Source: Patiria miniata (lineage: Eukaryota; Echinodermata; Asteroidea; Valvatida; Asterinidae). From it: a stretch of 64,000 nucleotides of DNA. The position numbers were made by a program, and so were the translations under genes. Positions 23,702 to 35,520 of this stretch are shown piece by piece (the stretch's first letter is position 1; every line of letters starts with the position of its first letter). The notes beneath the pieces are model-generated. The model saw nothing but the letters and a program-made list of their open reading frames with translations. It had not been told where the DNA came from and did no database searches. The DNA is taken from assembly GCF_015706575.1 (NCBI RefSeq), contig NW_024037059.1, positions 27,228,129 to 27,292,128 of the forward strand, read 5' to 3'.

Positions 23702-26700
23702 ATGGGTCGGTTACGGCTCTCCTGGAGATATATCACGGTTTTAATGGTTTATTTCATCACAGTTTTTACAAAGGTGAGTACATTTTTCATTCTCAAACCT
23801 TCCTTCGTTTCTGTGTGCAAATCCGAGAAATTTTGGTGGGATGATGCGCAAGTGGAATATAAACCGAGGAGGCCCGGGTTTGTTGTGAAGTAAGCTCATG
23901 AACCGCGTGGTCCTCTCCGTGCAGTGTGTATGCGATGTCATGCCATGCTGCCTTACGCTATGCAAAGTGTGTGTGTGTGCGAATGGTGCCTGATTTATTA
24001 ACAGATAACGGATACATAACGATCTTGCTTCTTTTCCACCATTTTTTTTGCACGTTTTAGGTAACGGGAACAGAGCGGTTCGAATTGGAATTATCATCGT
24101 TTAGGAACACTCTGGCAGCGGACAGTCAAGGGAACTGTTGTGGCACGGGCTCCCCTGGCCAATGCACGGCGCAGTGTGAGACCTTTTTCAGGATTTGCTT
24201 GCTCGAATACATGCGGGATATACCATCTGATGTGGAAAATACACAGGCTTGCACTTTTGGAGAAGAAATTACACCGGTTCTTGGAGATAACACATTTGAT
24301 ATTCCCACTGGGCCCTCGGAGGAAAATAATTTCGTCAACCCATTGAAAGTTCAGTTGAATTTCGCCTGGCCGGTAAGTACTGATCACCTTTTTTTCTCTC
24401 TTATCTAACCCTCTCGTGGTGTGTATGTATTGGATGGATGGAGGATTGGAATGTCTTGGGTTTTGTACACGCATGTAAATCATCACAGAAATCAAATGCA
24501 AATGAAGGTGTAGCGGTATATAGTCGATTATTTACCATTCTTGTTAGCATTATTTAAACGCAATGGCGCCAATGTGAAACTTCTGAATGGGCTCAAGATA
24601 ACCGTTGTTGTGGCCCGTTGGACAATGCACACGGTGATTGTTAATTGGCCAGCACGTGTGCACCTGCCCCCACACCGGCCCAGGCTGGGCTCTCGTGATA
24701 ATATGCATGGCTGGCTTTCGCGCTTTTCACTCGTAAATATCTTTCCCTTTTTTCTCTCTATGAATCGTGACTGAAAAGACCACTGTAAACTTTTGTGGAG
24801 CCGGTTTTGAGAGGGCGGGTAGAATTTATAATCCTTTGTGTTTGATTTCATATTGTCAACACAAGTCTTTTATTATTATTTTTTGCGTTGTTTCTTTAGG
24901 GGACCTTTACGTTAATAATCCAAGCGTTTCACGACGTTACAAGTCTTGGACCCGCCCCAGGTAAGATTTTAATTTTCTTCACTCCCAAGGTGAAACTTAA
25001 ACCTGCTTTTCGGGCTGTTTGCGCATCTTTGTGACACACCCCTCTTTGGGGGCAATGCACTCTTTGAATGGAAACCGTTTGGGTCACGTGACCAGAATGT
25101 TGATATTAATTTCATCTGCATCTTCACTTTGCATGGCCTGTTGCATCGTACATTCCAGGCGTGTGTCAGACAGATAAATTCTATTTATTTATTCGCCCTT
25201 TTCCTCCCTCTTTCAGGGTTTTTTTTTTTTTTCAATCCTTTTCGCAAAAAAAAGATGTAATTTAATGATGGCTTGGGCCCGGAGCGGTGGATCGATGGGC
25301 GCGAGTACTGCACGCGTGCCAGAACTCTGGAAATCGATGCCCAGACTAGAAGAATTTTCATTCCGTGTTTATTATTGTATGCCTCGGTTCTCTTTATGAT
25401 AGTAAAGCTTGGTTAAACACGGCATCACCCAATTTCATTTTTTTTTTCATATTCCGATTCCCGCTTTTCGTATATGAATACACACCAAAGTGGATCAAAT
25501 ATTTCATCTTTCAGTGGCTGCACTCGCGAGAACGCGGGACTTGTTGAAATTGCTGGCGCACAGCGAGGGTCTCTCGGAAACCCTACCCCGTCCCTTTATG
25601 GAAGTTGCCCTTCCATAAATACAGTGCGCGAAGGATGCTTCGGCTAGATTCCTTCAAATTATCGAGCTGATCATGTCTTTCTTCATTTTGGTTGTATCCC
25701 CAATTGACTCGTGACAGGGACAGGCCACGGCAGCAGTGCAGCTTGTCACCGGTTAACATCAGATCCCCAACCAGCTCTGACAGCTGCTAGCGTACCGTCC
25801 GTTTTACCGTACCGTGTTTTTTGTCCCACTCCGACGTTGGAAGAAAAAAATACACTGCAATTAAACAAAATGGCTACCGGGTCTGTAATATTCGGACACT
25901 CGCGATGCGTGTTACCATCTCTCCCTCGCGTGTTGTCAAGAATTGTATCCAATCCACCCAAAAGCCATGTTTGTTTTTTGAGGAAGTTTGGCAAGGGATC
26001 CCCTGGGACACAGAATGTAGTTCATCGAAACTTCGGGGCCAGAAGTCAAGGGAAAGCATGGCAAGACCGAGCTTATCAGTTTAGCAACACCCAATGTCAA
26101 ACCCACCATCACTTCCTTATGGTAAATTATTTTGGTTATCCCTCCTTTTTTTCCCCCTCTACCATTCATCCAATTCCTTCTTGAAGGTTGCAAATTTTGC
26201 GTGCCAATTTACCTGGCATTTCCTGGTTTAAATTTGGGGAATATTGCGGACGATAAACACCTCCAACATTTCCGGTGTGGGCCTCGGGACACGCGTCACC
26301 TGGTCGGTTGATACCAACCGGACAAGTTTCGGCCTGTTTCCAATTGTTAAGACAAAAAAACTTTCCTGTTTATTCCGGAGTTCGCAGACTCTAGACTACC
26401 CACACTTTTTTGCACCTCCTTTGGGCGTTGACACAAACAATGAAACCCTATGTGCAACCGCATGGTAATTCGGGCCAGACAATGACCCACACACGCACCC
26501 ATGCGGGCTTGTTCGGGCACGTCTTAAGACGCGCCACTGGCCGTGAGACGTTCAAGGGTTTCCCCAAACCCCTGCTCTATGCTAAAACAAAACCACTACA
26601 ATGTATCGTTGAAAGTGGAAACACTCAGGGCCAAAAGTTGTCGTTAATAGTTGTGTGTCTTTTAAAGCATTTTGTAACCAGTATATAATTTTTAATGTTC

Positions 26701-29700
26701 ATGCATACCAGCACATAGTGTCCTTCAACATGCTTCATTAGCACCGAGTATAAAGTTCACGGTGTCATGAATATCTTGTGATCAGCTTTCTCCACTGTAT
26801 GAACTTAGTGTGGAATACATTAGGTCTGTTAATGTTGGGAAATGCATGGTGTCATATTGATAGGTAACCTAATAGCATCCACGTTGATCAGTTCGATCAC
26901 ACGTTGGTATAGACACGAAATCGGTCAGAGTACAACCTAGCTAGTTCTTTGGCTCAGACCGTGGGACATCAAACATCTGTTTCCCCCACTAACATTTACT
27001 TACGAACTCGGTCTTTGGAAAACTCGCTGTGTTACCCGAGTCATTCGAACATACATTTCTTAATAACATTATAAAAGTTCACGTCTGGGTGTACATGTAC
27101 GAGAGATTTTGGAAGAAATACAAAATAGGAGCTGTCATAAAATAATATGCACTCTGAAATATTTCTCTCTCTCTTTTTTTTGCATCCTTATCGATTGGAG
27201 AGCGCAGCAAATACTATAATCAATAGGCAATATGTAAATATTTGCTTCCGAGGGAACAGTTGAGATAGGGGTCACTTGTTTCGACAAACGGCAGGTGGAG
27301 TACGAAGGGGCACGCTTACGCACGCGAATATCTGCATATATATACACACACAATACCGCCCCGTCCTTGAGCCACTGATAGAATATGAAGGCACAGGCTC
27401 CCAACTATTGTATCCCTTTACACACACACACACAAACACAACCATGTTTTATTTAACGTGGCAAGGCCAGCACCTAAATGAGTTTTCACAGCTGATGGGT
27501 TGAAAATAAAATTAACACAACTTGCTGGAGATTATGGTTTCTTTGCTATCGTGAAGGCAATTAAAAATCAGAGAGATATGAAACGTATAGCTATAATTAT
27601 TATAACATCGTTCAAGAATCATAATATACATGGTGTATTGCTAGATATTGTCATTACAAATTGAACACTACAACATGCCCATTATACATTTAACGCTGTG
27701 TTTAATTTGTTTTTATTGCACACAGGTAGCGAACGGCAGGTTTTAACCAGGGTTGCCTTTCAACAATTTCTGGACGTCGACACACAGTGGTCGAACAGAA
27801 CACACACAGACGAGGAGCACCAGCACGAATTGAACATCTCCTATCGGGTGGTCTGCAATGAGAATTACTACGGACCGACATGTTCCAATATTTGCCGGCC
27901 CAAGAACGACAGCTTGGGCCACTGGAGATGCGACCAAAACGGCCAGAAAGTGTGCTTGGATGGCTGGGAGGGAGCCTTTTGCACCATAGGTAAGGATAAA
28001 ATAAAAGGCTCTTTTATTTTTATTTCTTAGTAATTAGTGAGATGAAACAACCTCTCATTGGAATTCGCAGTAGAAAAGGTCTATGGCTAAGACGGTTTCA
28101 ACGTTTGGGTTCCGAAAATAATAATATGTGGACTTTGCACTCGCTGAATAAATAGGTTTATTTTTATCAGGGCAGATATTGTGGAAATTGTTGGAGGTTC
28201 GCCAGGTGCAATTATGTCTTAGACACGCAAGGGGAAGCCATTTTAACTTTTTGAGTAAAGTATCGAAATGAAAAAAAAACGGAACCAAATTAGAAATTTA
28301 CGATTTTGTTTGATACACAAAATGACAATGACATTGACTGGTGTTACAATTCATAAATCGTATCTGGTTTTCGAATTGAACCCACGATTAACTGTGTGCT
28401 AAGAAGACTCTCGGAATTTAGTAAAATAAATTCCCTTAATCGTTTTGAACAAAATTGTCGATAATGATAGTCCCAACGCGTGTTAACTCCTTGACAAAAG
28501 GTCTGGTGATGTTCTCCGATGAGTTATCCCTGGGAATCTGTGTTTGTAGCCCGGGGTTATTATTTGTGGATAGGCAGATGTGAAGCTAGTGTGGTTGGGG
28601 AATATACCGCGAGAGATGCAACGTACATGAATTTGGCTGTGAAAACCCTGGATTCCCGAGGGATTTACCTAATATTTATGCAGGAACTAGTCATGGGTGA
28701 AAAGGATTGAACAGCATTAAGCCACCGGCAAAGCGAGTAACGCCTAGCTCTATCAATGACTTCTCAATTAGACATCTCTGGCATATGCCCTGTATTGTAT
28801 GTTGGATGGCGATTCAGTAGGGCCTAACTTTCTTGCATTGGAATAAAACTCATCAGTGTTACTATTTTCCCATTTAATTATAATGTATATACATACGACC
28901 GTAAAGTTGATTTATAATAATGACAAGAGCGATCCATCTCTTCAACATATGTGGAATTATGGTTTTATTATGATTGTGAGTAGCGCGACCCGGGACGGTG
29001 CCATATTTGTCTTTGGGGGTTACGCCGTGCACGGACCCTCGTGGTGCACAAACCAAGAGGCGAGCTTGTATTATATATTTTCCCACGCTCGGTACGCCAG
29101 TAACGCCATGCGCAGCTATTCGGCGAATGCGAGAGCCACATTTTCAACAACTGCCAGCGGTGCTGGGAGCTGACAGGCCGAGCAGGTCACTGGCAGGCTC
29201 CCAGGTTGATGCAAAAATATCCACCGTCCATTTCAACCCGTTGCTTCACCATCGTCTTATAATACTAGGCATGAGGCATCATCATCATCATTATCAGGCA
29301 GCTGAGTCCTTGTGCACGCGCGTTGGCCTGCGATTCTGCAGCTTGGCAACCGGCGAGTAGTAAGCTTTGACCGCGCACGGGTTAATTTTGGATGGCATTC
29401 CTGCCTTCATTTCATTACAATGAAGGAGAGTTGATAACTGCTAATGACCCTGGGCTCCTGCAGCATCTAATTAGAGCGACAGCTGCGCGCAGTAACATTA
29501 CCAGTCAGGCCGCCATAAAAATGAAATTAAATTACATACACCAAAACATGGCGCTGCCCAAATTTATTTGTAAGCAAGGCCGGTGAAACCTTGGTAACTA
29601 TGTCAGTGTAAATCATGTGCTTGGCAACATGGAGTGTGTTGCTCCCAACCATGCATAGTGGGACTAGTTGACTGTGACAGACATCGTGGTTATACCAAAG

Positions 29701-32700
29701 CGAGAGCATTCATGCCTGTCATTGAATCTCAATCAGAGTAAACGATTAAAAGCAAGTGTTAAGAAAAAGAGCTTCAAATTTCTGCTTGGCACTCAGTGAG
29801 TCTCTGGAGATCTCGCGTTAATTTACCTCCTGCTTGCTACAATGAATGATAATTATGCTGTGCCCATCACTCGAGTTCAATACAGTATTTCGCGCCATGT
29901 AGGGATTATGGAGACGTAGTGCATGGTTGATAACAACAACGATGTCGCGTGCGCGCACGGGCTGTGCCGGCGGTGGACAGCTGTCTGCATAAATTAGCAT
30001 AACTTATGATTCGCGCGAAAAGAAAAGAAAAAAAGATGGCCTTAACGCTACAGTGCCCTGGCAACGCTTCTGGGTGCAGCTGAGATCTTGTCATCGCTAT
30101 TTACCGCCACGCATTAGGCGCACACTCGCGCTAAATCGAAACCGAAGGGGCACGTGTCACGTGACGTCTACACACATGACATCAACGCACCGCATGGTTG
30201 CTGTCAATGTAATGGCCGCCCTTTGCAAATCTCCTACCCTGGGAAATACGAGAACCCCTTGATAATATCCAGATTCTATTAATAGGAAACGCGCGCGTGC
30301 CTTTCGCTACTAATGGGCGATAAAACATCGTGCGTAGTATCTGCAAAATTTGATATAATAGAGTTTTATTATCATGCATGTTTTTTTCTTCTTTTCTTTA
30401 CCTATTTTTGCAGCAATCTGTGCCGAAGGTTGTGCACATGGAACATGCACTTCAGCGCCAGGAACATGCACGTATGTGTTTTGAATGAATTGTTTTGTGT
30501 TATGTTGTGTCGTTTAATATTGATGTACTTTTGTCAAAAACAAATATTGAAATAATGAAACAGTCCATTCGATTTTGTTTCTTTTTCCATTAATTGAAAG
30601 CTTACTTGATTTGTCTCTAAATTAACATTTTGAAATCATTTGGGTTTTTTTTACAGATGTCAGTATGGCTGGGAAGGGGAACTTTGCGACCAGTGTATTC
30701 CCTATGAAGGCTGTGTTCACGGGTATTGCGACACGGTACCTGGAGAATGCATCTGTAATCCGGGCTGGGGTGATCTGCTGTGCAATCAAGGTAACTTGAC
30801 CCACCAAAACCAATAACTCGTTCTCTCTCTATAAGTTGTTATATAACTCCCAGGCATTTCTGCTGGTAGCTTGAAATCCATATTTTATACCTCATTTGCA
30901 TCTTATAAAAAAAAGACCCTGGTATGCTTATCCAAGTTGGAAACGTTCTATTTGCAGATCTTTATTACTGCACGAACCACATGCCATGCAAGAACGGAGG
31001 CACCTGCGAGAACGGCGGTCAACCCGAAGGCTTCACGTGCTACTGCGCGCCGGGATTCACCGGTATCGACTGCAGTGTGGCGGTTGAGTGTCCTTGCCAG
31101 AATGGTGGTACATGTCAGGTAAGAGGCAGTAGCATCAGTCACATGAATCATTAATTTTAACGATGGACATGGATGAAAAAGCATGCACACTTAATGGCTG
31201 TATATGCTGATGGGTCCAGCTACAGTGTACTCCGGCAACCGGAGGCTAATTTAACGCCAATTAAAACATCCCAGGCGGTCGTGAAAAAAAGAATGAACAC
31301 AATTTACCAATGCCTGCCAATTTGTAAGCGTGGTGATCCTTTCGTATGGTTTTCAGAAGCTTTGGATTAATTGGGATTTTTTGGTTTGTTTTCCCTCTTT
31401 GTTTACTTATAGAGCACCGAGAATGGCTACGCATGCGCCTGTCCGTCAGGGTTCACTGGCATGTACTGTGACACCATCCTGGTACCTACCTGCTGCAGTA
31501 ATGGTGGCACCTGCATCACAACCCAAGATGGCCACCAATGTCTGTGCCCGCAAGGCTTCGTGGGCAACCGATGTGAGACAAGAGATTACTGTAGCAGCAG
31601 CCCGTGTGTCAACGGTAAGTCAGGAAATGCTTAACTTTCAGATACCATGAAACGGATTCTTCAAGGAATCAGAAGCAGAAGGAAGACTTATCAAAGAAGA
31701 CTTCTGTAGGTTCATCTGAAAAATTTATCAGCGGAACTCATTTGTATTTTTTTTTTTAAATCTTGTTTTCCAGGAGGTACTTGCGTCAACACTCTGAGTG
31801 GATTCTATTGCGACTGCCCCAATGGATATACTGGAAGCACCTGCAGCAGGAACGTGTGCTCGGCCGATATGTGCAAGAACGGGGGTACCTGTGTGGCTGA
31901 CTTCGACACCCTTCGATGCGTGTGTCCTAGACGCTTCACCGGCGCCCAGTGTGAGACTGAGCTGACTGAGTGCCAGCTTACCGCCCCTTGTGCCCACGGA
32001 GCTACCTGCGTGGACCATGAGGTCAACGGCTACGAGTGCCTGTGCCATGTTGGATATACCGGCCGGAATTGCACCGTACCGACAGCCTGTCTGCCCAACC
32101 AGTGTCTAAACGGAGGCACCTGCTCCCCGGATCTTACGAATCCCCTGGATTTTGTGTGTACCTGCCCTGCTGGTTGGATTGGTAAGACGTGTGGAATAGC
32201 CGAGAGGCATGATGTGACGGCTTCAACTACCACGCTGGAGCCGTCGGTCACCCCTGGTAGTACTACCAACGATCGCTCATCAGCCTCCTCATTGGGAGGC
32301 AATGGAGGAGGCGACGTGGGGACCAGCTCACCGTACATCCACACCTCTTACGGCTTGTCTGATGTCACCCAGATTGCTATCTACGTGTCCTTCGGTGTGC
32401 TCATCATTATTCTCATCATCATTCTCATTATTGTAGTGTACAGAAGACAACACGTGGACCACAGCCACGCACGTGGTGCGCGGGACGTTGAGAAAACAGA
32501 CTCGACGCCCAACAACAGACACATGTACAGAGACAACTTTTCACAGGAGGAGAAAGTCCTCCCGTTGCTCAGCATCAGCAGCAAAGTTTGCAATACAGAA
32601 AGTGACAATTTTAGCAAATCAAAGTGCAAAGACTACTCCGCCAAGGAGACATACCACGAGAGCCTGCCCGTGGAGAAAATTAGCACACAGGAGTGCATGA

Positions 32701-34498
32701 GTTACGTCCAGAGACACTCGTTGCCGAGACTGGACGCGGAGGATAGTTATTATTATTACGATGAGAAAGCTTCTCAGCTCAAAAGAACTGAATCGTTGCA
32801 CTCGACATGTCAGTCAACGGAGAGCACGCCGAGACACAATATTAAGTGTTCCATCGTGCAAATTTCGTAAGTATTATCTCACTGTATCCTGACCCTCTTT
32901 TTGCCTGGCCCATCAACTCGAAGGAAATTACTTCGGTGTTGAGCGCGATTTTGTTTCGTTAATGGACGCGTGATGTGAGCTACACACGTTCAGATATCAC
33001 ATTAATATCTTTTCCATCTGTCAAAACTGAGCGGCGCATGGCTCGTGCTCCAAAATTGAACCCGATCGGCAGTCGCCAAGCGGTGACGTCAGCACAAACC
33101 GTATCGAGTAATTGCATTTTAGAGAGGAGAGTACTTCAACGTGCGCGCGTCATGTTGATCTATCATTGATGATCATGAAGTTGTTTAAGGGACCGAATAC
33201 TTCATGTAAACTCAGTTGGCTTTAGGATGGCAAAAACTTAAGGCAGACGATCGTATTTTGAAAAAAAAGTTGCTGTTACTTCACTTTTATTTTCATCGTT
33301 TATTTCAATTGTCAGCCTCCAAATAGTTGTAGTCACGACAAAAAAATACAACAAAGGAGTGATGCTGTCAATGTTTTACCTTTTACAATGTACATGTATA
33401 TGGAAGAATTGTGCTCAATTTCATTTTATAGAATCTGTTGAGTGTTAATGCCTTTTCAGTTTTCGCATCGAAGGACATCTTCGCTGTGCTGTCAAACACA
33501 AGGCCATTTTCCTGCGTTTCAAAACAGACTCCACCATAACACCTATGATAATCTGACAGTGGACCCTTGTATTGATCCAATCCAAGCTTATCCCTCAAAA
33601 ACGATATTAACATCCACTTCAATTGTGCCTTGAGTGGTTGATGTTTCGTTTTCTTTTATTTCGTCTTCAAGGTCTCTTGTACTGTATAAAGCCTTCTTAA
33701 CTTAACCAAGGTTGTTTTAATAGGCGTGAGAAAAATAATCCACACACAGAGAATTCTAACTCTACATTTTTGGCGTTTACTCGTTTTCTCTTCTACAGTG
33801 CAGTTATTGAAGAAAGCAACCCAAAAAGTGTAAATAGAAATTCACAGTGTTATTCAGTACATCTCAACGAAGAAAGGTCGACGCCGGCAAGATTGCAAGC
33901 AACAGAGGTGAGTAGAGTTGAAGATTCCACTCAGTGTTTGTTGTCCTGTGTCCTCCTACTTATCCATAAAACTTCGATCTCTGAAAACTATTCCATCCCC
34001 GGCTTACAAATCATCCTTTGTAGCGATGCCCGGTTCAGGGAATGGCAGAAGGAGGACGATTTCATTACACCGTCAGGCCGTATCACTCACGAAGTGCCCA
34101 TGTCATGGAAGCATCAACTAAAAGTTGATCTATATCTGGGACTGTCAAACAGTGTTGTGAAATATGATCCAAGGGATGCTATCACGTCTGAAATGCCTCT
34201 TGATGTTGGCAATATCAGACTCTGTCTCTGCGAATCTCCAGTTACGCTTTTCTCTGACTGGGTATACTTTTCAATCAGGTATTTTGGTTGGATGAACCTT
34301 GGAGGTGTAATTATGCATGACTGCGAGGATGAAGAAATTCATAAAAATGAAAAAGTGGCAATTCTCCTAAAGTGAATCGATCACATTAAATCTAAACAGA
34401 TACAAAAGCTTTCAAGTTTGTGGCATATTTCAGTGAAAGCTCATATTTAATTTTTCTCTTTTTTTCTCTCACTTTTTGTTTGCTGTTGACAGGTATGA
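23702..34498 (+). CDS. Delta: Delta, DSL-family Notch ligand (11 coding exons, 823 aa)
   Basis: Single-pass membrane ligand that activates Notch on neighbouring cells. Exons: 23702-23773, 24061-24372, 24900-24960, 27726-27989, 30414-30471, 30657-30790, 30958-31118, 31413-31614, 31774-32866, 33799-33907, 34493-34498. All junctions are GT-AG, phases agree, and the coding total is 2472 bases. Domains: signal peptide 1-24; MNNL about 25-150 ([27 protein letters not shown]); DSL 192-234 with six cysteines; EGF repeats at 239-266, 269-298, 305-339, 345-373, 381-408, 414-445, 450-481, 488-521, 527-561; Ser/Thr/Gly-rich stalk 562-619; membrane segment about 620-644; a lysine-containing cytoplasmic tail of about 180 residues ending QATEV, the PDZ-ligand ending known in vertebrate Delta proteins. 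No Jagged-type cysteine-rich (VWC-like) region is present, so it is Delta rather than Serrate/Jagged. The ATG is the first in frame before the signal peptide. Confidence 0.96.
23774..24060 (+). other. Delta intron 1
   Basis: 287 bp between GTGAGT and TTTTAG, phase 0, separating the signal peptide from the MNNL domain. It contains a short (GT)n stretch near 23968. No other feature. Confidence 0.85.
24961..27725 (+). other. Delta intron 3 (2.77 kb)
   Basis: GTAAGA to CACACAG, phase 1. It contains no convincing gene. A 157-codon frame at 25711-26184 lacks any domain. GC-rich islets lie at 25.27-25.35 and 26.27-26.56 kb (ACGCGT and CACGCG sites). (AC)n runs lie at about 27341 and 27421. A site of Delta intronic regulation is possible. 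Confidence 0.7.
27726..27989 (+). CDS. Delta: Delta exon 4: end of MNNL region and DSL domain
   Basis: This exon encodes residues 149-236, bounded by AG|GT splice sites with phase 1 at both ends. It contains the whole DSL domain, with cysteines at residues 192, 201, 205, 217, 225 and 234 and the Notch-contact signature [12 protein letters not shown], then [13 protein letters not shown] and DGWEGAFC. The upstream part has an N-glycosylation sequon (NRT, residues 172-174) and another at NIS (185-187). The DSL domain with the first EGF repeats is the Notch-binding surface in this family. Confidence 0.95.
27990..30413 (+). other. Delta intron 4 (2.42 kb)
   Basis: GTAAGG to TTTGCAG, phase 1. It contains no gene. 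GC-rich blocks lie at 28.98-29.35 kb and 29.8-30.3 kb. The second holds two adjacent CACGTG sites (30151-30156, 30158-30163) followed by TGACGTC. A TTCCCACG, the reverse of the CSL/Su(H) consensus CGTGGGAA, lies at 29080-29087. Confidence 0.7.
31774..32866 (+). CDS. Delta: Delta exon 9: EGF 6-9, stalk, membrane segment, most of cytoplasmic tail
   Basis: The largest coding exon (1093 bases) finishes EGF 6 and encodes EGF 7-9, the stalk, the hydrophobic membrane segment ([12 protein letters not shown] onward from residue 622, followed by VVYRRQH) and most of the tail. If read as an open frame it ends at a TAA at 32868-32870. That TAA is created by the splice donor itself: the exon ends at 32866 and GTAAGT starts at 32867. 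The proper continuation is exon 10 at 33799, in matching phase 2. Confidence 0.9.
33799..33907 (+). CDS. Delta: Delta exon 10: penultimate coding exon ending at ATE
   Basis: It is preceded by a pyrimidine-rich acceptor (TTTTCTCTTCTACAG) and joins exon 9 in phase 2 (TC + T = Ser). It encodes [13 protein letters not shown] and onward to ARLQATE. The exon ends at 33907 with a strong GTGAGT donor. The donor GTG would encode Val if unspliced, so both spliced and retained forms read ATEV at this point. Only the spliced form stops there. Confidence 0.88.
34493..34498 (+). CDS. Delta: Delta exon 11: terminal coding bases, valine plus stop
   Basis: A polypyrimidine tract (TTTTTCTCTTTTTTTCTCTC) and TTGACAG precede GTATGA. 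Joined in phase 0 to exon 10 it gives Val-stop, so the protein ends ATEV, as expected for a Delta PDZ-binding tail. Only six coding bases lie in this exon; the rest is 3' UTR. Acceptor, phase and the resulting known C-terminal motif agree, which makes this more than chance. Confidence 0.85.
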   Translation, partial: V

Positions 34499-35520
34499 GT
34501 CTTCAATGTTGTGGTCGCCCTGTGATGCCAACACTGCCATTTGTTTTTGTTTAAAAAAATACCTGCTTATACATCACTGCCAATATTGCTGTCGTTGATG
34601 ACTTCGCCTCTCCTTCAGAAACTACTCTTCTATGCAGCCTGTTGCCGACCGGCTCTGGCCGCTTCTGTACGTACGTACTGCAGCTAAGGATACCACTGTG
34701 CCTTGGATGATAATTATATCATAGTTAATTCGCAGCAATATTCCAAAGCTTGAAAAAAAACGACAAAACAAAACAAAAAAAAGTTTTCATAAACAAAATA
34801 GAAAAAGTAAACTGTGTTTTAGTAAAAAGTGTCTGCTTTCTATAGCGCGCTGTTTTTGATTATCTTTGTATAGTAAGGCTATGTACCATACAGAATGGCC
34901 ATGCTTTGTACTGGGATAATGCGGTGACGTACGTTTACATAAAAGTGGTTAACACCATCCCTTTTTACCGATGTAGTTTCCTTTTTCTATTGAAAGTTGT
35001 TACATATTCCTATTTATTGCAAAAAAATGAAAACTTAAACTGATCAAAAAATAGGAACTTATGATTGATTGTGTTGTTAAATTATTGAGATATAAATTTT
35101 CTTGAAATATTTTATATATTTTTGTGAGTTAAGAGTTTCCTTTTTGATTTCCATAATTTAATTATTAAACTAACAAAGGCGAAAAAAACGAGAATCGATT
35201 TTAATGACTTTATTGGATAGCTAGAAGTTTCTTACCGATTAGGACCATTTTCTAGCTACCAGAATTAATTACTATGCATGCGGACCAAAATGTATTTTAT
35301 TGTGCCGGACATTATCATGCTCCGTTCTTGGCCGTTTTCTCACCAGTGCGATAGGTGTTTTCGCTGGCATTTTGTCCAATTTTGTATATGCTGTGTATAT
35401 TTTATAGGGAAAGTAAAAAATGCACATTTGTATATACATAATGTGGAAAATCATTGGATTATCGTATTTGGTATTTTGTGATTTTGGAATCCGAAATAAA
35501 TGAACCAAACTGGCAGATGT
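34499..35520 (+). other. Putative Delta 3' UTR
   Basis: AT-rich, no gene-like frame. A canonical AATAAA at 35495-35500 would end a 3' UTR of about one kilobase. An ATTAAA lies near 35163. It contains AU-rich runs (TATTTATTG, TTTTATATATTTTTGTG) typical of regulated, unstable messages. The end is inferred from the signal only. Confidence 0.5.

Noticed and set aside
25711..26184. 157-codon open frame in Delta intron 3
   Set aside because: Low similarity to any domain, low-complexity ends, overlapping minus-strand frames of similar length. Likely chance.
32868..32870. TAA as the true stop of Delta
   Set aside because: It lies inside a GTAAGT splice donor, and a phase-matched downstream exon leads to the family-typical ATEV end.
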